Program-made: the position numbers and the translations under genes
The notes under the pieces: generated by a model
Seen by the model: the letters and a program-made list of their open reading frames with translations, nothing else
Told to the model about the DNA's origin: nothing
Databases searched by the model: none
Assembly: GCA_002408725.1 (NCBI GenBank)
Contig: DHTR01000075.1
Coordinates: forward strand, 16,889-29,658
DNA length: 12,770 nucleotides
Origin: Pelotomaculum sp. UBA5255
Lineage (GTDB): Bacteria; Bacillota; Desulfotomaculia; Desulfotomaculales; Pelotomaculaceae
Reading direction: 5' to 3'
Shown here: piece after piece, positions 6,677 to 12,770 of the stretch
How positions within the stretch are numbered: position 1 is the first letter of the stretch
How the letters are laid out: every line of letters begins with the position of its first letter

Positions 6677-7105
6677 ATGCGAATTGCGATAATTGACGGG
6701 CAGGGCGGGGGAATTGGCAAGCACATTACTGATAAACTCCGTCGAGAACTTCCCGAGCATGTAGAATTCCTGGCCCTAGGAACCAATGCACTGGCAACCT
6801 CGGTGATGCTGCGGGCTGGGGCTAACGAAGGGGCTACCGGTGAAAATGCGGTTATCTATAATGCCGGAAAAGTGGATTTGATTGTAGGCCCCATTAGCAT
6901 TCTTTTTCCAAATGCAATGCTTGGTGAATTATCCCCCAGGATGGCAGAAGCTATCGCCTCAAGCCCGGCCCGGAAGATACTTTTACCCCTGAGTCGCGCG
7001 GGCATTGACATTGTTGGATTGAAATCCGAGCCGCTGCCACACTTGATTGAAGAACTGGTTAGAAGGGTAAAAGAAGTTATCGGAAACTGGCGTGATTTGG
7101 GTTAA
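6677..7105 (+). CDS. DUF3842 family protein
   Basis: Small cytoplasmic protein of 142 residues, matching by eye the DUF3842 family found in Clostridia, whose function is unknown. It opens with a strand and a glycine-rich loop, MRIAIIDGQGGGIGKHI (residues 1-17), resembling a Rossmann-type nucleotide-binding turn. Alternating strands and helices follow, including VDLIVGPISI and RKILLPLSRAGIDIVGL. A nucleotide ligand is thus plausible but unproven. AAAGGCGGTGG (6663-6673) positions the ATG. It has its own promoter and terminates or reads on towards the cobalamin riboswitch that begins about 60 bases later. A role linked to cobalamin is suggested only by adjacency. Confidence 0.85.
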   Translation: MRIAIIDGQGGGIGKHITDKLRRELPEHVEFLALGTNALATSVMLRAGANEGATGENAVIYNAGKVDLIVGPISILFPNAMLGELSPRMAEAIASSPARKILLPLSRAGIDIVGLKSEPLPHLIEELVRRVKEVIGNWRDLG

Positions 7106-7162
7106 AGAGTTGCTATATCGGCAGGACTCCGACTGTAGGTGTAGAATACAATATACAACGAT

Positions 7163-7308
7163 CCGCAGGTCCCCTTAAAGAGGGATAATTGGGGAATCAG
7201 GTGCAATACCTGAGCGGTCCCGCCACTGTAACCGGCACAAGGTTTCACCTTAAGAACCCAATAAAGGGTTGGTTTGAAATTGCCGGGAGCCAGGATACCT
7301 GCCTGTGG
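7163..7308 (+). promoter_or_regulatory. Adenosylcobalamin riboswitch aptamer
   Basis: The conserved cobalamin elements appear in order: AAAGAGGGATAATTGGGGAA, then a short hairpin AGGTGCAATACCT, the core GCGGTCCCGCCACTGTAA (7214-7231) and the B12 box GAGCCAGGATACCTGCC (7287-7303). Helix P1 is visible as CCGCAGG (7163-7169) with CCTGTGG (7302-7308), using one G-T pair. Binding of the cofactor is expected to shut off the downstream cobalamin operon. GGGGT (7335-7339) can pair with ACCCC (7367-7371), enclosing a CGGG/CCCG stem. This would block the terminator's left arm, so it is a probable antiterminator. No strong promoter was found upstream; TACAAT at 7147-7152 is a weak candidate. Confidence 0.95.
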
Positions 7309-7364
7309 ATGTCGCCCGGTACCTTCGAGGCAAAGGGGTCGGCGGGTTATCTTGCCCGGTCAAC

Positions 7365-7403
7365 AAACCCCAATCCTTAAAGGAGCGGGGTTTATCGGTT
7401 TTT
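7365..7403 (+). terminator. Riboswitch-controlled terminator
   Basis: AAACCCC (7365-7371) pairs with GGGGTTT (7387-7393). An inner TCCT/AGGA stem (7374-7377 with 7381-7384) sits above a small internal loop. TATCGGTTTTT follows. Lying 56 bases after the aptamer and 26 bases before cobU, it is the expected OFF structure of the cobalamin riboswitch. Confidence 0.82.
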
Positions 7404-7428
7404 ATCTTTGTTAACTGGCTGGTGAAAA

Positions 7429-8001
7429 ATGAAAGGAAAATTGATCTTAGCATTGGGAGGAGCCAGAAGCGGAAAAAGCGAGTTCGCTGAGAAGCATGCA
7501 GTGCAACTGGGGAAACGGGTTATCTACATTGCAACGGCGGCCGTGCGGGATGTTGAAATGGCCGGGCGAGTGCAAAAACACAAGGCAAGAAGGCCGGCTT
7601 CCTGGGAGACCGTTGAAGAGGAGAAAAACGTTATAGGTGTGATTGAAAATGGCCGCAAAGATGATGTTTTCCTCCTGGACTGCGCCACTATTTGGATTAC
7701 CAATCTGCTTCTGGACGATTGCTCTTCGGACCAGGATGACGTATCTTCCTCCGCAAAAGAAGCACTGATTCTTGAGCAGGCTTCCCGTTTAGCGGATTCG
7801 GTAAAGAACGGGGCACACCTGATTATTGTATCCAACGAAGTCGGGCTGGGTCTTGTGCCCGAGTATCCCTTAGGTAGGTTTTTCAGGGATATAGCCGGAA
7901 AGGTCAACCAAATCCTGGCGTCCAAAGCGGACGAGGTATATTTTATTGTTGCCGGTCTTCCGCTAAGGATTAAACCTCCGGCCGGGGTAAAAATGGAGTG
8001 A
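7429..8001 (+). CDS. cobU: Adenosylcobinamide kinase / adenosylcobinamide-phosphate guanylyltransferase
   Basis: Bifunctional enzyme that phosphorylates adenosylcobinamide and transfers GMP to give adenosyl-GDP-cobinamide, the activated form used by CobS. The 190-residue product has family length. The P-loop GGARSGKS spans residues 10-17. IATA...DVEMAGRV is followed by His51, the position corresponding to the guanylylated histidine, then RRPASWETVEE. The conserved LLDCATIWITNLL and VSNEVGLGLVPEYPLGRFFRD blocks follow. The ATG is preceded by a close GGTGA (7421-7425). It is the first gene after the cobalamin riboswitch and should be repressed by adenosylcobalamin. Its stop TGA overlaps an ATG at 8001 that appears to be the ancestral cobQ start. 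Confidence 0.96.
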   Translation: MKGKLILALGGARSGKSEFAEKHAVQLGKRVIYIATAAVRDVEMAGRVQKHKARRPASWETVEEEKNVIGVIENGRKDDVFLLDCATIWITNLLLDDCSSDQDDVSSSAKEALILEQASRLADSVKNGAHLIIVSNEVGLGLVPEYPLGRFFRDIAGKVNQILASKADEVYFIVAGLPLRIKPPAGVKME

Positions 8002-8026
8002 TGGCAAAATAAAAGCAAAGTCAATC

Positions 8027-9580
8027 ATGGTTCAGGGAACTGCTTCCCATGTAGGGAAGAGTGTACTGGTCGCTGCATTATGCCGTATTTTTGTCCAGGA
8101 TGGTTATCGTGTTGCCCCTTTTAAGTCACAGAATATGGCCCTCAATTCATTTGTTACGAAAGACGGCGGAGAAATGGGCCGCGCCCAGGTTGTACAGGCA
8201 GAAGCGGCCGGCGTGGAGCCTTCTGTGGATATGAATCCAATACTTCTGAAGCCTACAGGTAATGCTTCTTCCCAGGTTGTGGTCCTGGGCAAGCCGGTAG
8301 GAAATCTCCCGGCCCAAAAGTACCATACCGAATATGCGCCAGGGGCCCTGGACATCATTGAAGGAGCGTTGGAACGGCTGCGGACGGAGAACGACCTGAT
8401 TGTTATTGAAGGCGCTGGAAGTCCCGCCGAGGTAAATCTTCAGGAGCATGAAATCGTGAATATGCGCATCGCCAGGATGGCCGGAGCACCGGTTCTGCTG
8501 GTTGCAGATATTGATAAAGGGGGTGCCCTGGCCTCCCTGGTGGGTACCCTGGAACTGGTTTCTCCGGAAGACCGGGACAGGATAGTTGGATTTATTATTA
8601 ATAAGTTTCGCGGGGACCTGAACTTATTCCGGCCAGCCGTTGATTTTCTGGAAAAGAAGACGGGTAAGCCGGTTTTTGGTGTTGTCCCTTATTTTCAAGG
8701 TTTCCGGATTCAGGAGGAGGATACGATACCTGAAGACAGGAGTAGGGCTGAACAGGTGGAAGAGCAGGGGGTAGTTGAAATAGCCATTGTTCACCTGCCG
8801 CATATTTCTAATTTCACAGATTTTGACCCCCTGGAAGATGAGCCTGATGTCCGGCTTCGCTATGTCGACAGGGTTAGCCGCCTGGGTTACCCAGACCTCA
8901 TTGTCCTACCGGGCAGTAAGAATACAATTGAAGACCTGGCTTTTTTGAATCGCTCGGGGCTGGCCGGCCAGCTCCTGGAGCGTCATCGTGCAGGCACACC
9001 TGTAATAGGAATCTGCGGCGGCTTTCAGATGCTTGGCAGGGAACTAAACGACCCGCTTCATACCGAGTCGGAGATACCGCAAATTAAAGGACTTGGCCTG
9101 CTGGACACAACCACTACCTTTGCACCGGATAAGGTCACCACTCAGGTTGAAGCTGAAGTAGCGGGCTCCGGTCTTTTTCTATGCGAGGCGCCTTCATCCA
9201 GGATTACAGGCTACGAAATTCACATGGGCAGGACTGAGCAGGCCCCTGATCTGAGGCCTGCCTTCACAATCCTGTTGAGATCAGGCGAGAAAGTATTTTT
9301 CCCAGATGGCGCTGTCAGCCGGGATGGCCTGGTGCTCGGTACATATATTCACGGCATCTTTGACAGCGACGGATTCCGCAGGCATATTGTCAACACCCTG
9401 CGCAGGAAAAAAGGGCTTGAGCCGCTGGCTACCGCCGGCACTACGCCCGCCCTGGAGCAAAGAAACAAGGATTTTGACAAGCTGGCAGCACTGGTCCGCA
9501 GTAGCCTTGATCTAGAAAGAATTTATCAACTGCTGGGACTGGAAGGTCCTGCAGGTGGCAGGAAACAAATATGCCGCTAA
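8027..9580 (+). CDS. cobQ: Cobyric acid synthase
   Basis: ATP-dependent amidotransferase that adds four amide groups (b, d, e, g) to adenosylcobyrinic acid a,c-diamide, using glutamine. The 517-residue product has both expected parts. The N-terminal dethiobiotin-synthetase-like ATPase carries VQGTASHVGKS at residues 2-12 and FKSQNMALNS shortly after. The C-terminal class I glutamine amidotransferase has nucleophile Cys330 (GICGGFQMLG), His399 (GYEIHMGRTE) and catalytic-type His442 (YIHGIFD). The start is awkward: ATG 8027 has no ribosome binding site. In-frame codons upstream read KIKAKSI, as in longer homologues, but lead only to an ATA at 8009, preceded by GGAGTGAT. The true start may therefore lie upstream. 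Its end overlaps cbiB by 10 bases. Also called cbiP. Confidence 0.96.
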   Translation: MVQGTASHVGKSVLVAALCRIFVQDGYRVAPFKSQNMALNSFVTKDGGEMGRAQVVQAEAAGVEPSVDMNPILLKPTGNASSQVVVLGKPVGNLPAQKYHTEYAPGALDIIEGALERLRTENDLIVIEGAGSPAEVNLQEHEIVNMRIARMAGAPVLLVADIDKGGALASLVGTLELVSPEDRDRIVGFIINKFRGDLNLFRPAVDFLEKKTGKPVFGVVPYFQGFRIQEEDTIPEDRSRAEQVEEQGVVEIAIVHLPHISNFTDFDPLEDEPDVRLRYVDRVSRLGYPDLIVLPGSKNTIEDLAFLNRSGLAGQLLERHRAGTPVIGICGGFQMLGRELNDPLHTESEIPQIKGLGLLDTTTTFAPDKVTTQVEAEVAGSGLFLCEAPSSRITGYEIHMGRTEQAPDLRPAFTILLRSGEKVFFPDGAVSRDGLVLGTYIHGIFDSDGFRRHIVNTLRRKKGLEPLATAGTTPALEQRNKDFDKLAALVRSSLDLERIYQLLGLEGPAGGRKQICR

Positions 9581-10557
9581 ATACCGGTTGCCAGGTTTTC
9601 CTGGCCTACCTGCTGGACCTTGCGCTGGGAGAGCCGCGGCGCCTCCCTCATCCGGTCATGTTGATGGGAAAGGCTATTGAGATTCTTGAACGCCTGATGC
9701 GCCTTGTAGCCAAAAGCCCGGCTATGCTGCGGGGGGCTGGAGCCGTTACGGCATCCGTAGTCGTGGGTGGGAGCTGGCTTTTAACCTTTTTCATCCTGCA
9801 CTGGTCCTATTCCCTGAGCCATTGGCTGGGGACAGCCCTTTCCATCTGGCTGATTTATACTACAATGGCTACACGCGGCCTGGCCGATGCAGCCGGGGAG
9901 GTCTATTCGGCCTTAAAAAATGGGGAATTGCCGGAAGCCCGTCGGAAAGTCGGCTGGATCGTCGGCAGGGATACCAATTCCATGGATTCCAGGAACGTTA
10001 CCAGAGCAACCGTGGAAACCGTTGCTGAAAATATCGTAGACGGTATTATATCCCCAATGTTCTATGCTCTCATCGGAGGCGCCCCCCTGGCCATGGCCTA
10101 CCGGGCAGTCAACACCCTGGACTCCATGCTGGGATATAAAAATGAGCGTTATATCGACTTTGGCAAAGCTTCAGCGCACCTGGATGACCTGGTCAATTAT
10201 GTACCGGCACGCTTAACCGGACTGCTTATACTGGCGGCTGCATTTCTGTTAAGGATGAGCCCGAAAAGAGCGCTTGCAGCCATCCTCCGGGATTCCCGCA
10301 GCCATCCCAGCCCCAATAGCGGCATTCCGGAAGCAGCGGTTGCCGGATCGCTGGGAGTCCGGCTGGGAGGTTTAAATTACTACCACGGCCGCGAGTCCTT
10401 CAGGGCTTATATGGGAGAAGACCTGGTTTCCCTGAAGCCCAACCATATTCGCCAGACTATCAAGTTAATGTACCTGACATCTGTGCTCATGACCGTAGCC
10501 GGGCTATTCATTTATCTAACCATAAATTACTTTCTAACAGGGAACTTTAAATCATGA
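9571..10557 (+). CDS. cbiB: Adenosylcobinamide-phosphate synthase
   Basis: Integral membrane enzyme that attaches the aminopropanol (phosphate) linker to adenosylcobyric acid. The 328-residue product has typical length, with hydrophobic segments at about 57-78, 84-100, 158-180, 212-228 and 298-322. The family motifs are present: DLALGEPRRLPHPVMLMG at 16-33, VGRDT at 131-135, ETVAENIVDGIISPMFY at 149-165, NTLDSMLGYKNERY at 181-194 and HPSPNSGIPEAAVAG at 245-259. It overlaps the end of cobQ by 10 bases, which suggests translational coupling. Its stop overlaps the ATG of the cbiA remnant (ATGA at 10554-10557). The product of CobD (aminopropanol phosphate) is its expected substrate. Also known as cobD in another naming scheme. 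Confidence 0.96.
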   Translation: MPLNTGCQVFLAYLLDLALGEPRRLPHPVMLMGKAIEILERLMRLVAKSPAMLRGAGAVTASVVVGGSWLLTFFILHWSYSLSHWLGTALSIWLIYTTMATRGLADAAGEVYSALKNGELPEARRKVGWIVGRDTNSMDSRNVTRATVETVAENIVDGIISPMFYALIGGAPLAMAYRAVNTLDSMLGYKNERYIDFGKASAHLDDLVNYVPARLTGLLILAAAFLLRMSPKRALAAILRDSRSHPSPNSGIPEAAVAGSLGVRLGGLNYYHGRESFRAYMGEDLVSLKPNHIRQTIKLMYLTSVLMTVAGLFIYLTINYFLTGNFKS

Positions 10558-10649
10558 TCGGTTTACCCCGGCTTGTTATTGTCGGCACCCATAGCGAGAA
10601 TGGTAAGATCACCCAGGCTACAGCCAATGAAATAGGTTTAAAGATTTAA
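10554..10649 (+). pseudogene. cbiA: 5' remnant of cobyrinate a,c-diamide synthase
   Basis: A 31-codon reading frame starts at an ATG overlapping the cbiB stop. It contains PRLVIVGTHSENGKIT (residues 5-20), which closely resembles the CbiA/CobB N-terminus (PRLVIAGTHSGSGKTT). It then runs through ATANEI to GLKI, like the family's RGLKVQPFK, and stops. A normal CbiA has about 450 residues, so more than nine tenths are missing, with a small internal deletion before GLKI. The Walker A motif is itself damaged: the Ser/Thr after the Lys is Ile19. Gene position between cbiB and cobS and the preserved start overlap suggest a once intact operon member. A functional micro-protein is possible but unlikely. 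Confidence 0.72.
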
Positions 10650-10669
10650 AACCACAGGGAGCGCTGAAC

Positions 10670-11419
10670 TTGAGAAGTATTCTGTTTGCTTTCTACCAGT
10701 TGACAAGGCTGCCTTTACCCGGCGTGCATTTTGATGAAAAACCCTGCGGACATTCAACTGCTTTTTTCCCAGCCGTGGGTCTTCTTTTAGGCGCAATCCT
10801 GGCAATGCTCGCATGGGCGGCACAATGGTGCTTTCCGGATCAGGTTAGGGCAGTCCTGCTTGTTTCCGGAATGGTTGTTTTGACTGGAGGCATGCACCTG
10901 GACGGTTTCATGGACAGCGTTGACGGCCTGTTCAGCGGTCGAACCCGTGAAAGAAAACTGGAAATCATGCGAGACAGCCGGGTGGGCGCCTTTGGTGTAA
11001 TCGGGGCTGTTTGCCTGCTGCTTACAAAATATACACTTATTCTGGGATTGCCCAACCAGGTCTTAACATGGATGCTAATCACGGTTCCGGCTGTGAGCCG
11101 GTGGGGCATGGTCATCGCCATTACCGCCTTCCCCTATGCCAGGCAGGAAGGGCTTGGGAAAGTATATGCTGTCTATGCCGACAAAAAGGAATTGCTTATT
11201 GCAACCCTGATTGCTGCCTTAACAGCAGGATTAGCTCTGGACCTGCAGGGGATCTGGCTAATGGCTGTAGGAGCAACCTTCACTTACCTGGCCTGCAGAA
11301 GAATAACCCGTGAATTAGGCGGCCTTACGGGGGATTGTTACGGCTTTATCAACGAAATGACGGAGGTTATTCTGCTCGCGGCCGTATACCCGTTCTTACG
11401 GTTAAACACAGGATTATAA
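10670..11419 (+). CDS. cobS: Adenosylcobinamide-GDP ribazoletransferase (cobalamin synthase)
   Basis: Membrane enzyme that joins adenosyl-GDP-cobinamide to alpha-ribazole (or its phosphate), completing the nucleotide loop. The 249-residue product is normal for CobS and is mostly hydrophobic. The signatures are STAFFPAVGLLLG at 29-41, the acidic metal-binding segment HLDGFMDSVDGLFSG at 76-90 (Asp78, Asp82, Asp85) and KLEIMRDSRVGAFGV at 96-110 (Asp102). TRLP lies near the N-terminus and LGGLTGDCYGFINE near the C-terminus. It begins at TTG, placed by AGGGAG at 10656-10661. It follows the cbiA remnant by 20 bases and is followed by a small hairpin before cobD. Confidence 0.96.
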   Translation: MRSILFAFYQLTRLPLPGVHFDEKPCGHSTAFFPAVGLLLGAILAMLAWAAQWCFPDQVRAVLLVSGMVVLTGGMHLDGFMDSVDGLFSGRTRERKLEIMRDSRVGAFGVIGAVCLLLTKYTLILGLPNQVLTWMLITVPAVSRWGMVIAITAFPYARQEGLGKVYAVYADKKELLIATLIAALTAGLALDLQGIWLMAVGATFTYLACRRITRELGGLTGDCYGFINEMTEVILLAAVYPFLRLNTGL

Positions 11420-11422
11420 ATT

Positions 11423-11441
11423 GTTACCTAAAATAGGTAAC
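11423..11441 (+). repeat. Inverted repeat between cobS and cobD
   Basis: GTTACCTA (11423-11430) and TAGGTAAC (11434-11441) form a perfect 8-bp stem with an AAA loop, four bases after the cobS stop. No T-run follows, so it is not a convincing terminator. It could be an mRNA stability or processing hairpin, or a protein-binding dyad. Confidence 0.55.
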
Positions 11442-11472
11442 CCTTCGCATGTTAAAGGAAGGAGTTTTCGTT

Positions 11473-12573
11473 GTGCAGCATCTGGAGCACATTCATGGGG
11501 GGAACGTCAATCTCGCCTCCCGCAAGTACCATCTTCCCGTTCAGGATTTGCTAGATTTCAGTGCCAACATCAATCCCCTGGGGCCTTCGCCCAGGGCGCT
11601 TGCAGCGGTCATGAACAACCTGGACCTGATCAGCAGCTATCCCGACCCGGATTGCAGCGAGCTCAAGGCTGTGCTTGCGGGCCACCTGGGAATACGGGAA
11701 GATCTACTCCTCATGGGGAACGGAGCGGCGGAGTTGATTTATCTGCTCGTACGCGTGACTGGATCTAAAAGGGCGTTGATCCCGGTCCCCACTTTCAGTG
11801 AGTACGGCCTTGCCGTTATAAGCCAGGGGGGTGAAGTCCTTGAAGTTGCTATGGATGAAAAAAACGGGTTCCGCCTTCCTTTAAAAGCAATCGTCAACTG
11901 TTTGAACCAGGTGGACCTTGTTTTCCTTTGCAACCCCAATAACCCTACCGGTCGCCTTCTGAACGCTAAAATGGTCGAATACATCCTGGACAAAGCTTTC
12001 AGCCTCGGAGTTATGGTTCTTGTGGATGAGGCTTTCATGGACTTCATCCCGCGGCGCGAAGATTTTTCCGTCATGTCCAGGGTGGGGCATTTTCCAAATC
12101 TCGCTGTACTTTACTCCCTGACAAAATTTTTTGGCATTCCTGGCCTGCGACTTGGTGCAATTGCAGCACCCGGTAAACTGATCACGCGAATGAAAGCTTC
12201 CAAAGACCCCTGGAATGTAAATGTGCTGGCGCAGGTGGCAGGAGTAGCGGGCCTGCGTGACCAGGATTATCTGGAAAGGACAAGTCGAATCGTGCGCCAG
12301 GAAAAAATATTTCTATTCCGCGAACTAACCCGCTTTAAGGGTCTAAAGCCGCTGCCCGGCGCCGCCAATTTTATCCTGGTAGACATTTCTGAAAGCGGGA
12401 TAACCTCAGGTAAACTTACAGAGCTGCTTGGCTTGCGGGGAATTATGGTCAGAGACTGCATGGGTTTTTCAGGACTGGAAGGGCGATATATCCGACTGGC
12501 AGTTAAAACACATTCAGAGAACATTAAATTAATCCTCGCCCTCAAGGCGATCTGGGAGGGATTTGTCAAGTGA
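11473..12573 (+). CDS. cobD: Threonine-phosphate decarboxylase
   Basis: PLP enzyme that decarboxylates L-threonine O-3-phosphate to (R)-1-amino-2-propanol phosphate, the linker used by CbiB. From the GTG at 11473 it has 366 residues. HGGN at 8-11 and LDFSANINPLGPSP at 27-40 are hallmarks of this branch of the aminotransferase family. Cofactor residues are visible: Asn157 (NPNNPTG), Asp185 (VDEAFMDF), Schiff-base Lys218 (YSLTKFFGIPGLRLG) and Arg226. GTG is preferred because AAGGAAGGAG (11456-11464) stands at proper distance and the product then matches the family N-terminus. An ATG at 11449 would add eight residues and lacks a good site. Its stop overlaps the next gene (GTGA at 12570). Sometimes named cobC. 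Confidence 0.93.
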   Translation: MQHLEHIHGGNVNLASRKYHLPVQDLLDFSANINPLGPSPRALAAVMNNLDLISSYPDPDCSELKAVLAGHLGIREDLLLMGNGAAELIYLLVRVTGSKRALIPVPTFSEYGLAVISQGGEVLEVAMDEKNGFRLPLKAIVNCLNQVDLVFLCNPNNPTGRLLNAKMVEYILDKAFSLGVMVLVDEAFMDFIPRREDFSVMSRVGHFPNLAVLYSLTKFFGIPGLRLGAIAAPGKLITRMKASKDPWNVNVLAQVAGVAGLRDQDYLERTSRIVRQEKIFLFRELTRFKGLKPLPGAANFILVDISESGITSGKLTELLGLRGIMVRDCMGFSGLEGRYIRLAVKTHSENIKLILALKAIWEGFVK

Positions 12574-12770
12574 GCTGCCGTGTTTATCTAGTCAGGCATG
12601 GAGAAACGGAGTGGAACATCACCATGAAAGCCCAGGGGCATATTGATGTCCCACTGTCGGACCACGGGCGCCGGCAGGCTGATTTTCTCGGAAAGCGTCT
12701 AGCGGTAGAAAAGTTCGATGGGTTTTATGCCAGCGATTTAACAAGGGCTATTGAAACTGCAAAGATTATT
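12570..12770 (+). CDS. cobC: Histidine phosphatase family protein, probable alpha-ribazole phosphatase (5' part)
   Basis: The first 67 codons are present; the gene runs off the end of the window. The phosphohistidine motif VRHGETEWN (residues 8-16) carries catalytic His10. GHIDVPLSDHGRRQA (23-37) and YASDLTRAIETA (53-64) are the usual following blocks of the phosphoglycerate mutase-like superfamily. Position at the end of a cobalamin operon makes alpha-ribazole 5'-phosphate phosphatase the likely role, removing the phosphate from ribazole phosphate or adenosylcobalamin phosphate. A general phosphatase cannot be excluded from this fragment. The GTG overlaps the cobD stop, with GGGAGG at about 12555-12560 as the ribosome binding site, so translation is probably coupled. 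Confidence 0.88.
   Translation, partial: MSCRVYLVRHGETEWNITMKAQGHIDVPLSDHGRRQADFLGKRLAVEKFDGFYASDLTRAIETAKII

Noticed and set aside
7524..8024. 166-codon minus-strand reading frame opposite cobU
   Set aside because: It is the mirror of the well-conserved cobU, is Ser- and Arg-rich in composition, and has no supporting signals.
11421..11768. 115-codon plus-strand reading frame overlapping the start of cobD
   Set aside because: It overlaps the clearly homologous cobD in another frame, with a Gly-, Arg- and Pro-rich product and no family resemblance.

Overview
The window reads as chromosomal DNA from a spore-forming, Gram-positive Firmicute, most like the Peptococcaceae (Desulfotomaculum/Pelotomaculum group). 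This placement is inferred. It rests on the block rny, conserved hypothetical, ymdB-like phosphodiesterase, spoVS, on strong AGGAGG-type ribosome binding sites, on frequent TTG and GTG starts, and on a riboswitch-led cobalamin gene cluster. All recognised genes lie on the + strand.

Region 1 (1-3690) is an RNA-turnover, signalling and sporulation block. It holds ribonuclease Y followed by an 18-bp perfect-palindrome terminator, an unrecognised 173-residue protein, a YmdB-type metallophosphoesterase, and spoVS. The spoVS gene has a good match to a sigma-H promoter in front of it.

Region 2 (3579-4070) looks gene-free but holds the decayed remains of a peptidase family M19 (membrane dipeptidase) gene. 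Region 3 (4071-7105) holds a PHP-domain phosphoesterase, a PLP-dependent aminotransferase resembling LL-diaminopimelate aminotransferase, a small coiled-coil protein and a DUF3842 protein. The spacer between the last two contains two perfect DnaA boxes in tandem, a 14-bp palindrome, a terminator and a promoter.

Region 4 (7163-12770) is a cobalamin operon. An adenosylcobalamin riboswitch with a terminator expression platform precedes cobU, cobQ, cbiB, a 31-codon remnant of cbiA, cobS, cobD and the 5' part of cobC. The genes are tightly packed, several with overlapping stop and start codons. Together they cover the late pathway: amidation to cobyric acid (CobQ), aminopropanol-phosphate arm (CobD, CbiB), activation to GDP-cobinamide (CobU), joining to the lower ligand (CobS) and phosphate removal (CobC). 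The corrin a,c-diamide synthase CbiA is broken here, so an intact copy must lie elsewhere or the cell must salvage corrinoids.

The most notable observations are the two gene fossils (M19 dipeptidase and cbiA), the isolated DnaA box pair far from any recognisable origin, the sigma-H-like promoter of spoVS, and the anomalous start region of cobQ. No mobile element, CRISPR array, tRNA or rRNA was seen. No wholly new system was found.
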